This document shows, piece after piece, positions 9,401-17,265 of a stretch of DNA of 64,000 bases. Every line of letters starts with the position of its first letter. The stretch's first letter is position 1. The notes below the pieces were generated by a model. That model had not been told where the DNA came from. It saw only the letters and a list, made by a program, of their open reading frames with translations, and ran no database searches. A program made the position numbers and the translations under genes. The stretch lies in the NCBI GenBank assembly GCA_022184915.1, contig JAGTJU010000005.1, positions 434,001-498,000 of the forward strand. Direction: 5' to 3'. This DNA comes from Myxococcales bacterium. GTDB lineage: Bacteria; Myxococcota_A; Polyangia; Fen-1088.

Positions 9401-10686
9401 GGAATGCCGTAATCGACCTGCGAATGCCGGATGCCGTGGGGAACCTGTTTCGCATGCGCGACCGCGGCGATCGGAAGTATGGGCCGAGTGGTGAGCTGCT
9501 GGAAGCCACCGGGAGGGAGGGTGTCACCCGATACGCCTACGACATCGAGGGCAACCTTATACGTAAGGAAGAGCCGGGCGGGCGGGTGTGGACGTATGCC
9601 TGGAACGGAGCTGGTCGTCTCGCGAAGGTGGTGCGCCCCGACGGCGCGGAGGTGACGTTCGGGTACGACCCGCTCGGGCGCCGTGTCTGGAAGCAGTGGA
9701 GACACAAGCGGACGCGCTGGATCTGGGACGGGAACGTGCCGCTGCACGAGTGGGTGGAGCGCGTAGGCGAGGAGGGGGAAGAGGGGCCCGACAGCGAGGT
9801 GCCTGGTGCGGACGCGAGTGCACAGGCGCGGCAAGAGGCACTGCTGACGTCACAGCCGGCGCAGGGGCCTCCAGGCGCTCGTACGGCCCAGCGCCCGGCG
9901 CCTTTCCACCTGGCCGCCGCCGCCGCAGGCACGCCGGAGCATCCGGTCACGTACCTCTTCGACCCGGAGAGCTTCGCGCCCATGGCCAAGCTCGTCGGCG
10001 ACGAAAAGCTCAGCATCATCACCGATCACCTCGGCACGCCGACGACGATGCTCGACGAACTCGGCCGCGTGGTCTGGCAAGCCGACATCACTGTCTGGGG
10101 TGACCTGCGCAACGTCCGCGGCATTCGGTCCGCATGCCCGTTCCGGTGGCCCGGCCAGTACGAAGACGAGGAGACGGGCCTCTACTACAACAGGTTCAGG
10201 TACTACGACCCGGATGCTGGGGAGTACGTGTCGCGGGATCCCATTGGGCTTGCGGGGGGGGCTGGTCCATACGGGTACGTGCACGATCCTTCGACCTGGA
10301 AAGATCCTGCCGGGTTAGCGGGCATTTCGGATGACGCATGGGTGAGATACGACCCCTCGGTCTACGACTCCAGCATCGAGGAGTTTGGAATCAAGAAGTC
10401 ATACTTCGAAGACGGGCGGGTGTGGTTGACAAAGTATCGAGACGTAAAAGAAGTCGCGAACGCCCGGGAGCTTGAACAGAAGCTGTATCGGAAGAATCTT
10501 TGGAAGAAGGTGGACAAGAAGTTCGCGGACGGAGGGACTTTGCGGGTCATCGAAAACGTCGATGATGCCAAGTTTGCGGGCATTACGAACAAGTCAACCG
10601 GAGTCAGGCAATGGTACATTGAGCGCGATATCCCCGCGTCGGATATGAAGGTTGTCAAGAAGACTCCAGGGGAGTGCAGAAAGTGA
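6415..10686 (+). CDS. PAAR-RHS polymorphic toxin
   Basis: 1423 aa from the ATG at 6415; an in-frame ATG at 6343 lies inside the upstream gene and is rejected. Residues 1-130 form a PAAR-like cap (TPGGPVPTPLPNPFVG, LMGGPHIPVPGPF). Residues 220-1270 hold the RHS core: the VDVATGRMF entry motif and many YD repeats such as YDAFGRL, YDAAGNL and YDPLGRR. The core ends with FRYYDPDAGEYVSRDPIGLAGG. After a second DPAGLAG at about 1297 comes a variable tip of roughly 120 residues containing FEDGRVWLTKYRD, GGTLRVIENV and RQWYIERDIP. The tip DNA is visibly poorer in GC than the core, as expected for an exchanged toxin cassette. An ADP-ribosyltransferase-like fold is a loose guess for the tip. The RHS shell should encapsulate the toxin until T6SS delivery. 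Confidence 0.9.
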   Translation: MLVSTWFDPVIGVDIHIDLVPTPGGPVPTPLPNPFVGLVIDPVAMSIGMATGANTVLVNSMPVTNVGSNVTSLMGGPHIPVPGPFAKPPSNDAELMFGGLNVSMGGSFVCRMGEIALSCFDPSGRAPVSVVMAIPKGPPVLVLRPPAPDVTAVAMRLGMKAASALVGKALKLGAKLFKESRIGQFLGRRFTQLTKYLQRKMSVLAGRERSLMDRLKCFVTGHPVDVATGRMFTDNVDFELPGPLPLTFSRVYDSSLSWRQGPLGAGWYHSLDVAVWAERGRMVLRSEQGREIEFPTWDLRDRVLEPGMSVYHDVERATLRCTGPSAFELETQEGLLYSFGPVPGSSEFKLLRKARRDGAAHLFSYDAFGRLATVRDSAGRLVHFAYDDSGHLARVAVAPKPEIAPSRLMRFEVDAQGDLVSAEDALAGQWTYEYRHHLMVRETNRNGLSFYFIYDGIDPSARCVRTWGDDGIYDHAITYTGGATLVEDSLGHVTLYKLDESGQVIAVLDATGAETKYEYHPVTGQKTAEIMPDGVATRWSYNDRGLCTRVEGPDGATLLLESDEAGRPLKAVDPMSGVWQWRHDAAGRPLGRRDPLGRTVQFQWEGTNLVAVTDPSGQQVSLAYDAAGNLVALTMPDGNASRWQWDVMGRCVASIDPRGNAQLREFDVLGRITRILEPDGNERVFSYDAEGNVVAAKDRHHDVRFTYQGMNRLRKREEAGTAVRFAYDKEERLLGVQNEHGLVYQFVLGPTGLVAEEWGFDRRRRAYLRDPAGRVTQVIRPNGETTAYEYDKAGRVLAAKHSDGTEERFGYRADGELVRASNADAHVVLERDVLGRVVKELQGSDWVVSTYDTLGYRTRLTSSKGLQHNIRRNGMGDVLGVSAHIEAGGNDLPFEFSAPDSGGANPYEVSFERDSVGLELGRKLPGGVAARWERDTLGRPVRQSLEVNGQELRARVYKWEPDDRLSRILDSASGPIFFEHDALGSLAAARSEDASGNAVIDLRMPDAVGNLFRMRDRGDRKYGPSGELLEATGREGVTRYAYDIEGNLIRKEEPGGRVWTYAWNGAGRLAKVVRPDGAEVTFGYDPLGRRVWKQWRHKRTRWIWDGNVPLHEWVERVGEEGEEGPDSEVPGADASAQARQEALLTSQPAQGPPGARTAQRPAPFHLAAAAAGTPEHPVTYLFDPESFAPMAKLVGDEKLSIITDHLGTPTTMLDELGRVVWQADITVWGDLRNVRGIRSACPFRWPGQYEDEETGLYYNRFRYYDPDAGEYVSRDPIGLAGGAGPYGYVHDPSTWKDPAGLAGISDDAWVRYDPSVYDSSIEEFGIKKSYFEDGRVWLTKYRDVKEVANARELEQKLYRKNLWKKVDKKFADGGTLRVIENVDDAKFAGITNKSTGVRQWYIERDIPASDMKVVKKTPGECRK

Positions 10687-11213
10687 ACGATACGTCAGAG
10701 GAGGAGTTGCTCCGAATAGTGTCACGGCCATTGGACGAAGCTAAATTGAGGAGCGAACTCTTAGCTTACCGTGATCTCGAGGTTCATCCGGTTCTAGCAA
10801 AGCTTCTCGAGAATCACAGGAGCTACGACTTCCTAGCGCCGCTCCTTCGCCTCTATCTCGGGCCTTGTCCCCCCCATGGCAGGCTTACCCGGAAGCAAAC
10901 CTCTCAAGTGGCCGAGATCGTTGGAAACCTGTTGTGGCGGTTGAAGCGGGATCCGACTTACGGGGGGAACATTCGCAACGTGATCGAATACTACCGGAGC
11001 TGCGAGCCAGGTTCCCGTGCTCTGATACTGCATGGACTATTGCAGATGCTCGAAAGCGAGAACACCTGGAATGATGCTCGAGTACTAATTTCGGGACTCC
11101 CCCTGTTCGCTAAGTGGCGCAACGAGCAGATAGGAGATGGTACCCGTCTTCTTGGCGAGAAGGTTCCGGGAGAACGGATGAATCCAGCTTTCCCCAAAGG
11201 TAGGATCCGATAA
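10683..11213 (+). CDS. Candidate immunity protein for the RHS toxin tip
   Basis: 176 aa from the GTG at 10683, which overlaps the RHS stop as GTGA. AGGGGAG at 10668-10674 is well spaced for this start; the in-frame GTG at 10674 lies inside the Shine-Dalgarno region and is less likely. The protein is acidic and helical, with LRSELLAYRDLE, LLRLYLGPCPP and ILHGLLQMLESEN. It has no signal peptide, suggesting a cytoplasmic protein and hence a toxin acting in the cytoplasm. I do not recognise a family; the helical pattern resembles HEAT-like immunity proteins. Position directly after the toxin tip, the tight overlap and the shared lower GC support an immunity role, but nothing in the sequence proves binding. 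Confidence 0.6.
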   Translation: MNDTSEEELLRIVSRPLDEAKLRSELLAYRDLEVHPVLAKLLENHRSYDFLAPLLRLYLGPCPPHGRLTRKQTSQVAEIVGNLLWRLKRDPTYGGNIRNVIEYYRSCEPGSRALILHGLLQMLESENTWNDARVLISGLPLFAKWRNEQIGDGTRLLGEKVPGERMNPAFPKGRIR

Positions 11214-11353
11214 TCGATCGGTCCAGATGACCTGCCTGGTTCCTTCGGATCGTCGTCACTTGAGAACCGCCGCTCCGTTCCGGTTGTTGCTGTCGCTCTG
11301 CTTGGGTTGAAATGGGCCAGTGCCGCTCGCGACTCGTCGAGTTGCGGTAGGTC

Positions 11354-11695
11354 GTGAAGGGCCTTTACGGAACCGCTGTCGCGCGCCAGCTGATGCCCTC
11401 CCCCGCCCGAGAATCCGTTGGTGTTGGCCCTCTGCCCGATCGAGTTCAAATTGAAGGCCCAGCTCGCCGCGATTGCGGCAAAGTCAGACCGGCCACGAAA
11501 CCGGGGGAACTCCACTTCGCCACTTTGAAACGGGAGATGCATAACGCGGACTGGATCGAGACGGCAGCCGTAGGCACCCTGTCGGCAAAAGATTTCATCG
11601 AGACCTGCAATTATCGTCGACGTCATTCGTCCATCAACTACCGGACGCCTGTCGAGTTCGAGCTGCTACATTCTTTGCAGAAGCGATCCGCTTAA
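11354..11695 (+). pseudogene. IS3-family transposase (OrfB) C-terminal remnant
   Basis: Only the last 60 or so residues, from about 11504, are recognisable: HFATLKREM, FIETCNYRRRHSSINY and RTPVEFE, the end of the DDE integrase core of IS3-group OrfB. The D, D and E residues of the earlier core and all of OrfA are missing, and the 150 bases before 11504 do not match a transposase. It cannot be active. The segment after the stop (about 11700-11725, containing TGTCCACGAAATCGGGTCAA) resembles the right terminus of IS3-group elements. It separates the RHS immunity gene from the next island and directly abuts a gene fragment that has lost its 5' end. Confidence 0.75.
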
Positions 11696-11699
11696 CCCA

Positions 11700-11725
11700 A
11701 CTGTCCACGAAATCGGGTCAAGCCC
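11700..11725 (+). mobile_element. Probable right terminus of a degraded IS3-group element
   Basis: Follows the transposase stop at 11693-11695. The sequence TGTCCACGAAATCGGGTCAA resembles the terminal repeat of IS3/IS407-type elements. No matching left end was found within the 300 bp upstream, so the element is truncated. Confidence 0.4.
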
Positions 11726-11741
11726 AACGCAAGGTCAGCGC

Positions 11742-12002
11742 TTGGTCAAGGGCAAGCGCCACCGGCTGGGGCGTGCGCTGGACGTTCGGGTGGCCGTGGC
11801 GTCGCTGGAAGCCACGTGGGTGCCGCCCCGGTTACGGGCGCTGCTGGCAGCCGAGCTGGGCATCGTGTTTGGTCTGTCGTCGGCGGTGGACCCGGACGCG
11901 CCGGCGCCTATCCAAAAGAGCATGCTGGAACACGCGGCCGCGGAGGCCCAGGGGCGTATGGGGTTGCCTGCCGGGGCGTGGGGCGTGTCGAGGGGCGTGT
12001 AA
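11742..12002 (+). pseudogene. 3' fragment of a truncated T6SS-island gene
   Basis: An open frame of about 86 codons ending at 12002. It has strong coding character (high third-position GC, residues such as GRALDVRVAVASLEAT and LRALLAAELGIVFGL) but only a TTG as possible start and no ribosome site. The frame continues upstream without a stop into the IS3 remnant. It most likely represents the C-terminus of a longer protein whose 5' part was lost with the insertion. The helical, Leu/Ala-rich texture would suit the end of a HEAT-repeat T6SS accessory protein, but I cannot identify the family. The next gene begins 30 bases later on the same strand, so it was probably the preceding gene of that operon. 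Confidence 0.5.
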
Positions 12003-12032
12003 ACGAAGCGAAGGGAACGGAAGGAAAAAACC

Positions 12033-12512
12033 ATGAAACCTGCGTTGAAACTGATTCGAGACGAGGTGGGGCTGGTGAGTCCGGAGACCCGCATCGTGCG
12101 CCTTTGCGGGTGGAGCGAGCAGGAAGGCGGCCGGCGTCCCCTGGTGAGCTGGCCCGACGAATCCGGAGACGCTCGCGTGGCCCGGGTGGTGGCGGGTGTG
12201 GACGGGGCAGCGCTTGCGCGCGGGGTGGCGGCAGGGGCCGAGGTGCTGGTGACATGCACCCGTGACGGCACGCTGGTGATCACGGCGCTGCTGGCGCCCG
12301 CGGAGAGAACTTTGGAGGAGAGCGCGTCGTCGACGGTGGAGGTCAACGGACGTGTCATCTCGCTCACGGCGGAGAAGGAGCTTGTGCTTCGTTGTGGGGA
12401 GGTCACGCTGCGGCTGACGAGCGACGGGCGGCTCTTTCTGCGTGGTGAAGAGGTGGAGCTACGGGCGAGGGGCACGAACCGCATTCGCGGCGGCACAGTG
12501 GAAATCAACTGA
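12033..12512 (+). CDS. DUF6484-like T6SS accessory protein
   Basis: 159 aa, ATG start with a GGAAGGAA-type ribosome site just upstream. The first half carries a small beta-barrel-like domain (IVRLCGW, PLVSWPD, GAEVLVTCTRDGTLVITALL) matching my recollection of DUF6484, found next to DUF2169, PAAR and VgrG genes. The second half is a run of short beta strands (TVEVNGRVISLTAEKELVLR, GEVTLRLTSDGRLFLRG) resembling the beta-prism of a VgrG needle. No signal peptide is visible. It lies 11 bp before the PAAR-like gene and may fold as a spike-like or VgrG-associated element; that last point is inference. Confidence 0.65.
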   Translation: MKPALKLIRDEVGLVSPETRIVRLCGWSEQEGGRRPLVSWPDESGDARVARVVAGVDGAALARGVAAGAEVLVTCTRDGTLVITALLAPAERTLEESASSTVEVNGRVISLTAEKELVLRCGEVTLRLTSDGRLFLRGEEVELRARGTNRIRGGTVEIN

Positions 12513-12523
12513 GGGGGCGCGAG

Positions 12524-13384
12524 ATGGCCGACAGCGTTTTCGTGAACAGGATGTCTGCCATTCACAAGGGCAGTCCGGGAAAGTCGATGGCGTTTCCGGA
12601 CGTGAACTTGTGCCCGCCGGCGCCACCGGCGGGTCCTGTGCCCACGCCTCTGCCGAACATCGCGCAGGCGGCGGACCTGGCGGGCGGGGCGACGACGGTG
12701 AAGATCGAAGGCAACCCGATGGCGAAGAAGTCGTCGTACTTCGCAAAGTCGACGGGCAACGCGATGGCGCGGAGCACGGGGGGAGGGGTGCTGACGCACG
12801 TGGTGGAGGGCAAGGCGTACTTCGCGAGTTTTTCGATGAACGTGAAAATAGAGGGCGAGTTCGTGCCACGGCACCTGGACATGATGACCCACAACCACGC
12901 GGCACCCACGCCGGGCGAGGCCGTGGGGACGTACATGGGCACGATGCAGGTGGCCATGCCGAAAGTGCCGCTGTTTCCAGAGCCGCAGAAGCGGGAGGAG
13001 GAAGACAAGCCGTTCGACTATGAAATCCTCGTAGGAACGTCGACAGCAAATGATGCCAGCTTTGCGTGTGTGCTGCGAAGCGCGGATGGCAGTCTCGAGA
13101 TTCACGGAGAAAAGGGCGCAGCGAGCGCGACGCACGTTACCTTCGTGTTCCGCAAGGTGATGCCCGCCAAGGTGTATGGACTGTTCCAATCCGTAGGCGG
13201 CCTCGAGGTTCCCGTTTTTGAGGAGATACCCTTTAGTTTACTCCAAATGCCAGGCAACCCACGAAATCCGGAGCCGGTCCCGCCCGGCCATGGCGAGCTT
13301 GATGAGATGCCAGGTCCAGTGCCACTCGAGGAAGACGAACTGGAGGCGCAGTTTGATGAATACCTCAAGGGGGGCTCGCCATGA
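12524..13384 (+). CDS. PAAR-like DUF4150 protein with C-terminal extension
   Basis: 286 aa. Residues 1-150 are a DUF4150/PAAR-like domain: VFVNRMSAIHKGSPGKSMAF, DVNLCPPAPPAGPVPTPLPN, and a terminal THNHAA segment. Such proteins cap the VgrG spike and carry effectors. Most family members are close to 130-150 residues; here about 135 more follow, with strands such as ATHVTFVFRKV and GLFQSVGGLEVPVFEEIPF and an acidic Pro-rich tail. The extension may be an effector-docking domain. Its TGA overlaps the ATG of the next gene (ATGA), indicating coupled synthesis of cap and cargo. Confidence 0.85.
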   Translation: MADSVFVNRMSAIHKGSPGKSMAFPDVNLCPPAPPAGPVPTPLPNIAQAADLAGGATTVKIEGNPMAKKSSYFAKSTGNAMARSTGGGVLTHVVEGKAYFASFSMNVKIEGEFVPRHLDMMTHNHAAPTPGEAVGTYMGTMQVAMPKVPLFPEPQKREEEDKPFDYEILVGTSTANDASFACVLRSADGSLEIHGEKGAASATHVTFVFRKVMPAKVYGLFQSVGGLEVPVFEEIPFSLLQMPGNPRNPEPVPPGHGELDEMPGPVPLEEDELEAQFDEYLKGGSP

Positions 13385-15969
13385 CGACGTCTCTCAGTTC
13401 GCGCCTCTACTTTTCAGAGCCACTTGCGGTTACGCCCCACAAGGGCTTGCGTCCCTGGGAATGGTTCCGTTCGGTCGAGATCGACCCGCACTTGAACGTG
13501 CTCAAGGGGCCTCGGTGGGTGTACGCGTTCCGCTGGGACAACACGGGATTCAGTTTGGATACTGCTCTCGAGTTCGATGAGGAGGGGGCTCTTCGCGTTC
13601 ACCTGGCAGGGCACCACATGAAGAGTGCGCCTGCTTTGGACCCCTCGGGTCGAGTTTGGTCGGTTTCATTGCCAACCGCCCGGAATGGGAAGCTGAATCT
13701 GTGGATGTTCGTGACGGCGCGATTTCAGCTTGACTCAGTGTGCGTGAGGGAGCTCGCGAAATTCAGTTTGGGAGAGAGGCTCTCAGATGGCAGCTACTTT
13801 GCCGTGTCGCCGTTTCATCGAGACGTACGTCTTCCCGTGGCTGACCTTTCGTCGAAGCCGATCCCGAACGATCAACGCAAGAGATACCACACCGCCGGCA
13901 GCGTGTTCGAGTCGTCCGACGGCAGCCTTACGGTCCTGGCATTCGATATGATGGCCTTGGCCATGAGTCTGAAGAGACGTGCCGTGGTTGCGTTGCAGAC
14001 CTTCCTGGCGCACACCCAGCCAGGGTATGCACCCGGGGCTAAGCAACGCGAGGAGGTCGAGCTACGGACGTTGAAGCTCACGCTGGCGAGGTTTCTGAAT
14101 GCGTTCTGCACAAGGGACCCAAAACTGTCTCACAAGCTGAGCTCTTTTACGGCTGCGTCGGGATTCATCGAAAAATGTGAGGAAAATGAGCAAAAACTCA
14201 GGACTGCGTCGAGCCTGGCATTTGGAAAGCTATGTGCCTTCATAGAGAGCGAATACTTCGATCTGTGGGTTGGATGGTACGGGTTAATCGGAACAGAGAT
14301 CGAAAAGCTTCGAGAGCTTGAAGAGATGGCAAAGCTCCTGGAGAGCTTGGAGATGGATCCAAGGGGTTGGGTAACTTTGTCTGACCCGCCTGAGCACTTT
14401 CGTCGACTGCTCGACGAAGACGTCGTGATGGTCGACGAGGGACCGGTTAGAAAGCCAAAGGACTACGCCTCATTTTCTCGCAAGCATGTCAAGCAGGTGG
14501 TGGAGTTTCGCACAAAGTTTGTCCCCGCCTTCATAGCCAGGAGGCGTATCAGCACGGAGTTCTCGGACATCAGACTCTTCTTCCTGGGCAACGTGGAGCC
14601 CAAGTACAGTCCATACCCGCCGAAGCGGCATCCTGGGTACGCCGGAACGGTGTCAACGGTGTTTAGTCCTAAAGAAATTGAGGATCTGAAGAAACACTTG
14701 GACACGAAGTTCAAGGCGGAGGCGGGGGCGGAGAGTGTCGTTGCTGCGAACAAGGCCATAGGAAAGGCCGTTGATGTCGTCTACTGGACGCTCATCATCG
14801 AGGACTTCGCTACGAAGGGGAGTCACGACATTTACGACTATGCAAAGGCGACAGGTGCCGTCAACGGGGCGCTCAAGACCTTCGTTTGGGAGCCGCTGGC
14901 TGCAAACAAGAAGGTTCCCTTCGTTGGACCAAAAGGCGAAGGGATCCTGGCGGAGCCGTATCCGGAGAAATGGGCCCGCCTCGAGAACTACCTGGACGAA
15001 TGGAAGGACACCAGCAAGGTACTGGGGCGCTACGGGACGGAGGGCGCTGAGCAGGCAGCCGAGTCGGCGAGCGGGAAGGCCGCAAAAGTTGCGATGCGAA
15101 AGAGCGTGGCGAAAGCAATGCTGAAGGCGGCACCCGTGATAGGAGCCATCGCTGACTTCTTCGGCGCCCACGGCGACTATACCAAGTCAGCGGCTGAGGG
15201 GGATGAAGCCGCGGCCTACGCGGGCGCGGTCGGAGGTGTGCTCAGCGGTCTCGGCGGCTTGGTAGCTCTTGTGCCTGCGTCTGCGATCAGCGGGTCAACG
15301 TTTCTTGCGATTTGCGTTCCAGGGCTTGGATGGGCTCTCTTGGTGGCCGCAGCGGCGGCAGGAACGATCGCTTGGGTCTACACCGATAGTGAATGGGAGA
15401 ACTTCGTGGAACACACGGTGTTCGGCAAGCGCTACGGCATGGAGGCCGAAACTCGTCCTGCGTGGGCGATGTCAAAGTACGGGGAATGGAGAGACACGAT
15501 CGACGGACTGAGGAAGCAGATCATGGCGGCTTACTCTCTCATGTGCCGGTTCGAGATTAAGGGCAGAGGCCAATCGATCAAAATAACCATGGGACACTAC
15601 GAGGCAGAGATGACCCTGAACCTCGTGTACCGGGATTCTATGATCGGTGGCCCGATCAAAATGGCGATTCCGATGCTGGCACCGTTCGAGCCTACTGAGA
15701 CTCCCAATGGTCGGATTATCGTGGTGCCTCAGGTTGTGCAGGGACGACTCATAGACTTGACAGTACACGCTGACTGGAGTGGGCTGCTTTCCCCCGCAAG
15801 GGATCTCGTTCGACGAGAGCTTGAGGTCACTCTCAGGTGGTCACCTCCTTGGTCGCAAGAAGGCGTCCCGTTGACTGAAACACCCGTTGGCTACGAAAGC
15901 ACAATCGAGGTTCGTAGGAACCTGTATCGGAGGATGGCTGAATTCAGGGAGCAGGCTCCGCGCAGTTAA
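13381..15969 (+). CDS. Putative membrane-acting T6SS effector
   Basis: 862 aa, not assigned to a family. The N-terminal half is mixed alpha/beta (PHKGLRPWEWFRSVEID, RWVYAFRWDNTGFSLD). A helical central part contains KLSSFTAASGFIEKCEE. At roughly residues 605-670 there is a Gly/Ala-rich hydrophobic region (AGAVGGVLSGLGGLVALV, LGWALLVAAAAAGTIAWVY) able to form one or two transmembrane hairpins. A beta-rich C-terminus follows. Buried hydrophobic hairpins in a large soluble protein after a PAAR gene recall pore-forming T6SS effectors of the VasX kind. The base composition is poorer in GC and less biased at third positions than the genes before it, suggesting transfer. Its 3' end overlaps the convergent next gene by 26 bp. 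Confidence 0.65.
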   Translation: MTTSLSSRLYFSEPLAVTPHKGLRPWEWFRSVEIDPHLNVLKGPRWVYAFRWDNTGFSLDTALEFDEEGALRVHLAGHHMKSAPALDPSGRVWSVSLPTARNGKLNLWMFVTARFQLDSVCVRELAKFSLGERLSDGSYFAVSPFHRDVRLPVADLSSKPIPNDQRKRYHTAGSVFESSDGSLTVLAFDMMALAMSLKRRAVVALQTFLAHTQPGYAPGAKQREEVELRTLKLTLARFLNAFCTRDPKLSHKLSSFTAASGFIEKCEENEQKLRTASSLAFGKLCAFIESEYFDLWVGWYGLIGTEIEKLRELEEMAKLLESLEMDPRGWVTLSDPPEHFRRLLDEDVVMVDEGPVRKPKDYASFSRKHVKQVVEFRTKFVPAFIARRRISTEFSDIRLFFLGNVEPKYSPYPPKRHPGYAGTVSTVFSPKEIEDLKKHLDTKFKAEAGAESVVAANKAIGKAVDVVYWTLIIEDFATKGSHDIYDYAKATGAVNGALKTFVWEPLAANKKVPFVGPKGEGILAEPYPEKWARLENYLDEWKDTSKVLGRYGTEGAEQAAESASGKAAKVAMRKSVAKAMLKAAPVIGAIADFFGAHGDYTKSAAEGDEAAAYAGAVGGVLSGLGGLVALVPASAISGSTFLAICVPGLGWALLVAAAAAGTIAWVYTDSEWENFVEHTVFGKRYGMEAETRPAWAMSKYGEWRDTIDGLRKQIMAAYSLMCRFEIKGRGQSIKITMGHYEAEMTLNLVYRDSMIGGPIKMAIPMLAPFEPTETPNGRIIVVPQVVQGRLIDLTVHADWSGLLSPARDLVRRELEVTLRWSPPWSQEGVPLTETPVGYESTIEVRRNLYRRMAEFREQAPRS

Positions 15970-16999
15970 GCTCATCTCTGTTCAATGCGTCTTCTAGCAA
16001 GTTCCACTGCCTCATTCGTCCATCAGGGCATCGAAGAATGAGTGTACCTGCGCTGGGGTTGTAGCCGGAGTGGATAAGGAAGTTCCACACGTCGATGCTA
16101 ATCAGCTCGAGGCCTTTACGATAGAAGTGGGGAGTTGGGCATTCTGTCCGCCGGGTCCTAGGCGCAGAGTTGTATAGAACGACGGCGTTCGATCTCGTGA
16201 GCAGTTCATCGGTCAGTTGATCAATTCCGACGTCGAAACACTCAGGAAAGCTCAAGAAGAAGAGGGATACACGTGACGGGTCTATCTCGGGTCCCAGCAT
16301 TCGCTCGAGACTGTAGATGGGCTTCGCAGTCTTCCTATTGAGCCAAGGAATCGAATGTTGTCCCGGATGGTGCTCGATCAAGAAGTATGCCGGAGTCGAT
16401 TGATAATGATAATCAAGCTGTTCGCGTCCGACGTAGATCTCCCAGGTTTTCCCTGGTGCACTTGGATCAGCAATCGTGAAGTATCCGCTGACCCGTCTCG
16501 AGGGTTCCAGGTTCGACATCGTCCCACGTTCGTTGGCGCTGATGACGAGGTACTTCCTCTGCTCGCCTGAGCTATCATCATAGAGTGCGCTCAATCGGAG
16601 TAGGAGCCCTGGAGGGGCCACCGTCCCGTAGAAGAGGAACAGACTTACGCCGAGGGAGAGGTTGAGCGTGGCGATGGGGTCGCGAAGCCGGTAATGCCAG
16701 CGGTGGAAGACGCCACGCGCCAACCCGTAGAGGGTGAGAAACCCAAACGTCAGGAAGTCGATGCGCCTGAGCCAAGGCGACGCCGGCTGCTCCGTTACGT
16801 CGTTCCAAGTGAAAAAGCATGCGATGCCGTAGATGAGGGCCAGAACGTCGAAGAGGATGACCGCAGGCTTTGACGCCCGGAACGCGAGGGACTCGGGCGG
16901 CAAGAGCGGTCTCTCCGGTTCAGGCGGCGGAGGCACGTAGGCGGGCGCCGGCGGTTCCGGCTTCGGCTTGTAAGACTCGAGCAGCTCGTCGAAGTTCAT
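15944..16999 (-). CDS. Membrane protein, candidate immunity factor for the 13381 effector
   Basis: 351 aa from the ATG at 16999, which has GAAGG seven bases upstream; longer starts at 17005 and 17080 have no good ribosome site. A short Pro-rich N-terminus (EPPAPAYVPPPPEPERP) precedes three predicted membrane helices between about residues 45 and 140 (VILFDVLALIYGIACFF, FLTFGFLTLYGLARGVF, LSLGVSLFLFYGTVAPP). A soluble domain of about 200 residues with tryptophan and tyrosine-rich strands follows. I do not recognise a family. Convergent orientation and 26-bp overlap with the effector, and similar lowered GC, suggest they travel together. A membrane-anchored protein would be a sensible antidote to a membrane-acting toxin; this is inference. 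Confidence 0.55.
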   Translation of the reverse strand: MNFDELLESYKPKPEPPAPAYVPPPPEPERPLLPPESLAFRASKPAVILFDVLALIYGIACFFTWNDVTEQPASPWLRRIDFLTFGFLTLYGLARGVFHRWHYRLRDPIATLNLSLGVSLFLFYGTVAPPGLLLRLSALYDDSSGEQRKYLVISANERGTMSNLEPSRRVSGYFTIADPSAPGKTWEIYVGREQLDYHYQSTPAYFLIEHHPGQHSIPWLNRKTAKPIYSLERMLGPEIDPSRVSLFFLSFPECFDVGIDQLTDELLTRSNAVVLYNSAPRTRRTECPTPHFYRKGLELISIDVWNFLIHSGYNPSAGTLILRCPDGRMRQWNLLEDALNRDELNCAEPAP

Positions 17000-17265
17000 G
17001 ACCATGCCTTCAGCCCGCTTCTTGATGCGTTTCCCGCTGTTGCTCGACGCAGTTTGACTTCGATCGCCAGCTAACGTCAAGGTTCATATCCGAACCCGCG
17101 GACGAGTCGCAGCTCTTGCTGCGCTGGGCGAAACCTTCGGGCGCGAGATGTCGTGGGTCCCTGAAGTTAAATCAAGTAGATTGCCGTGATGTACTCACAG
17201 CAGGCCAGGTTGCCAGGCCCTAGTTCACCCGGTGGTGCATGGGGCTTTTCAGGAGGAGACTACCG

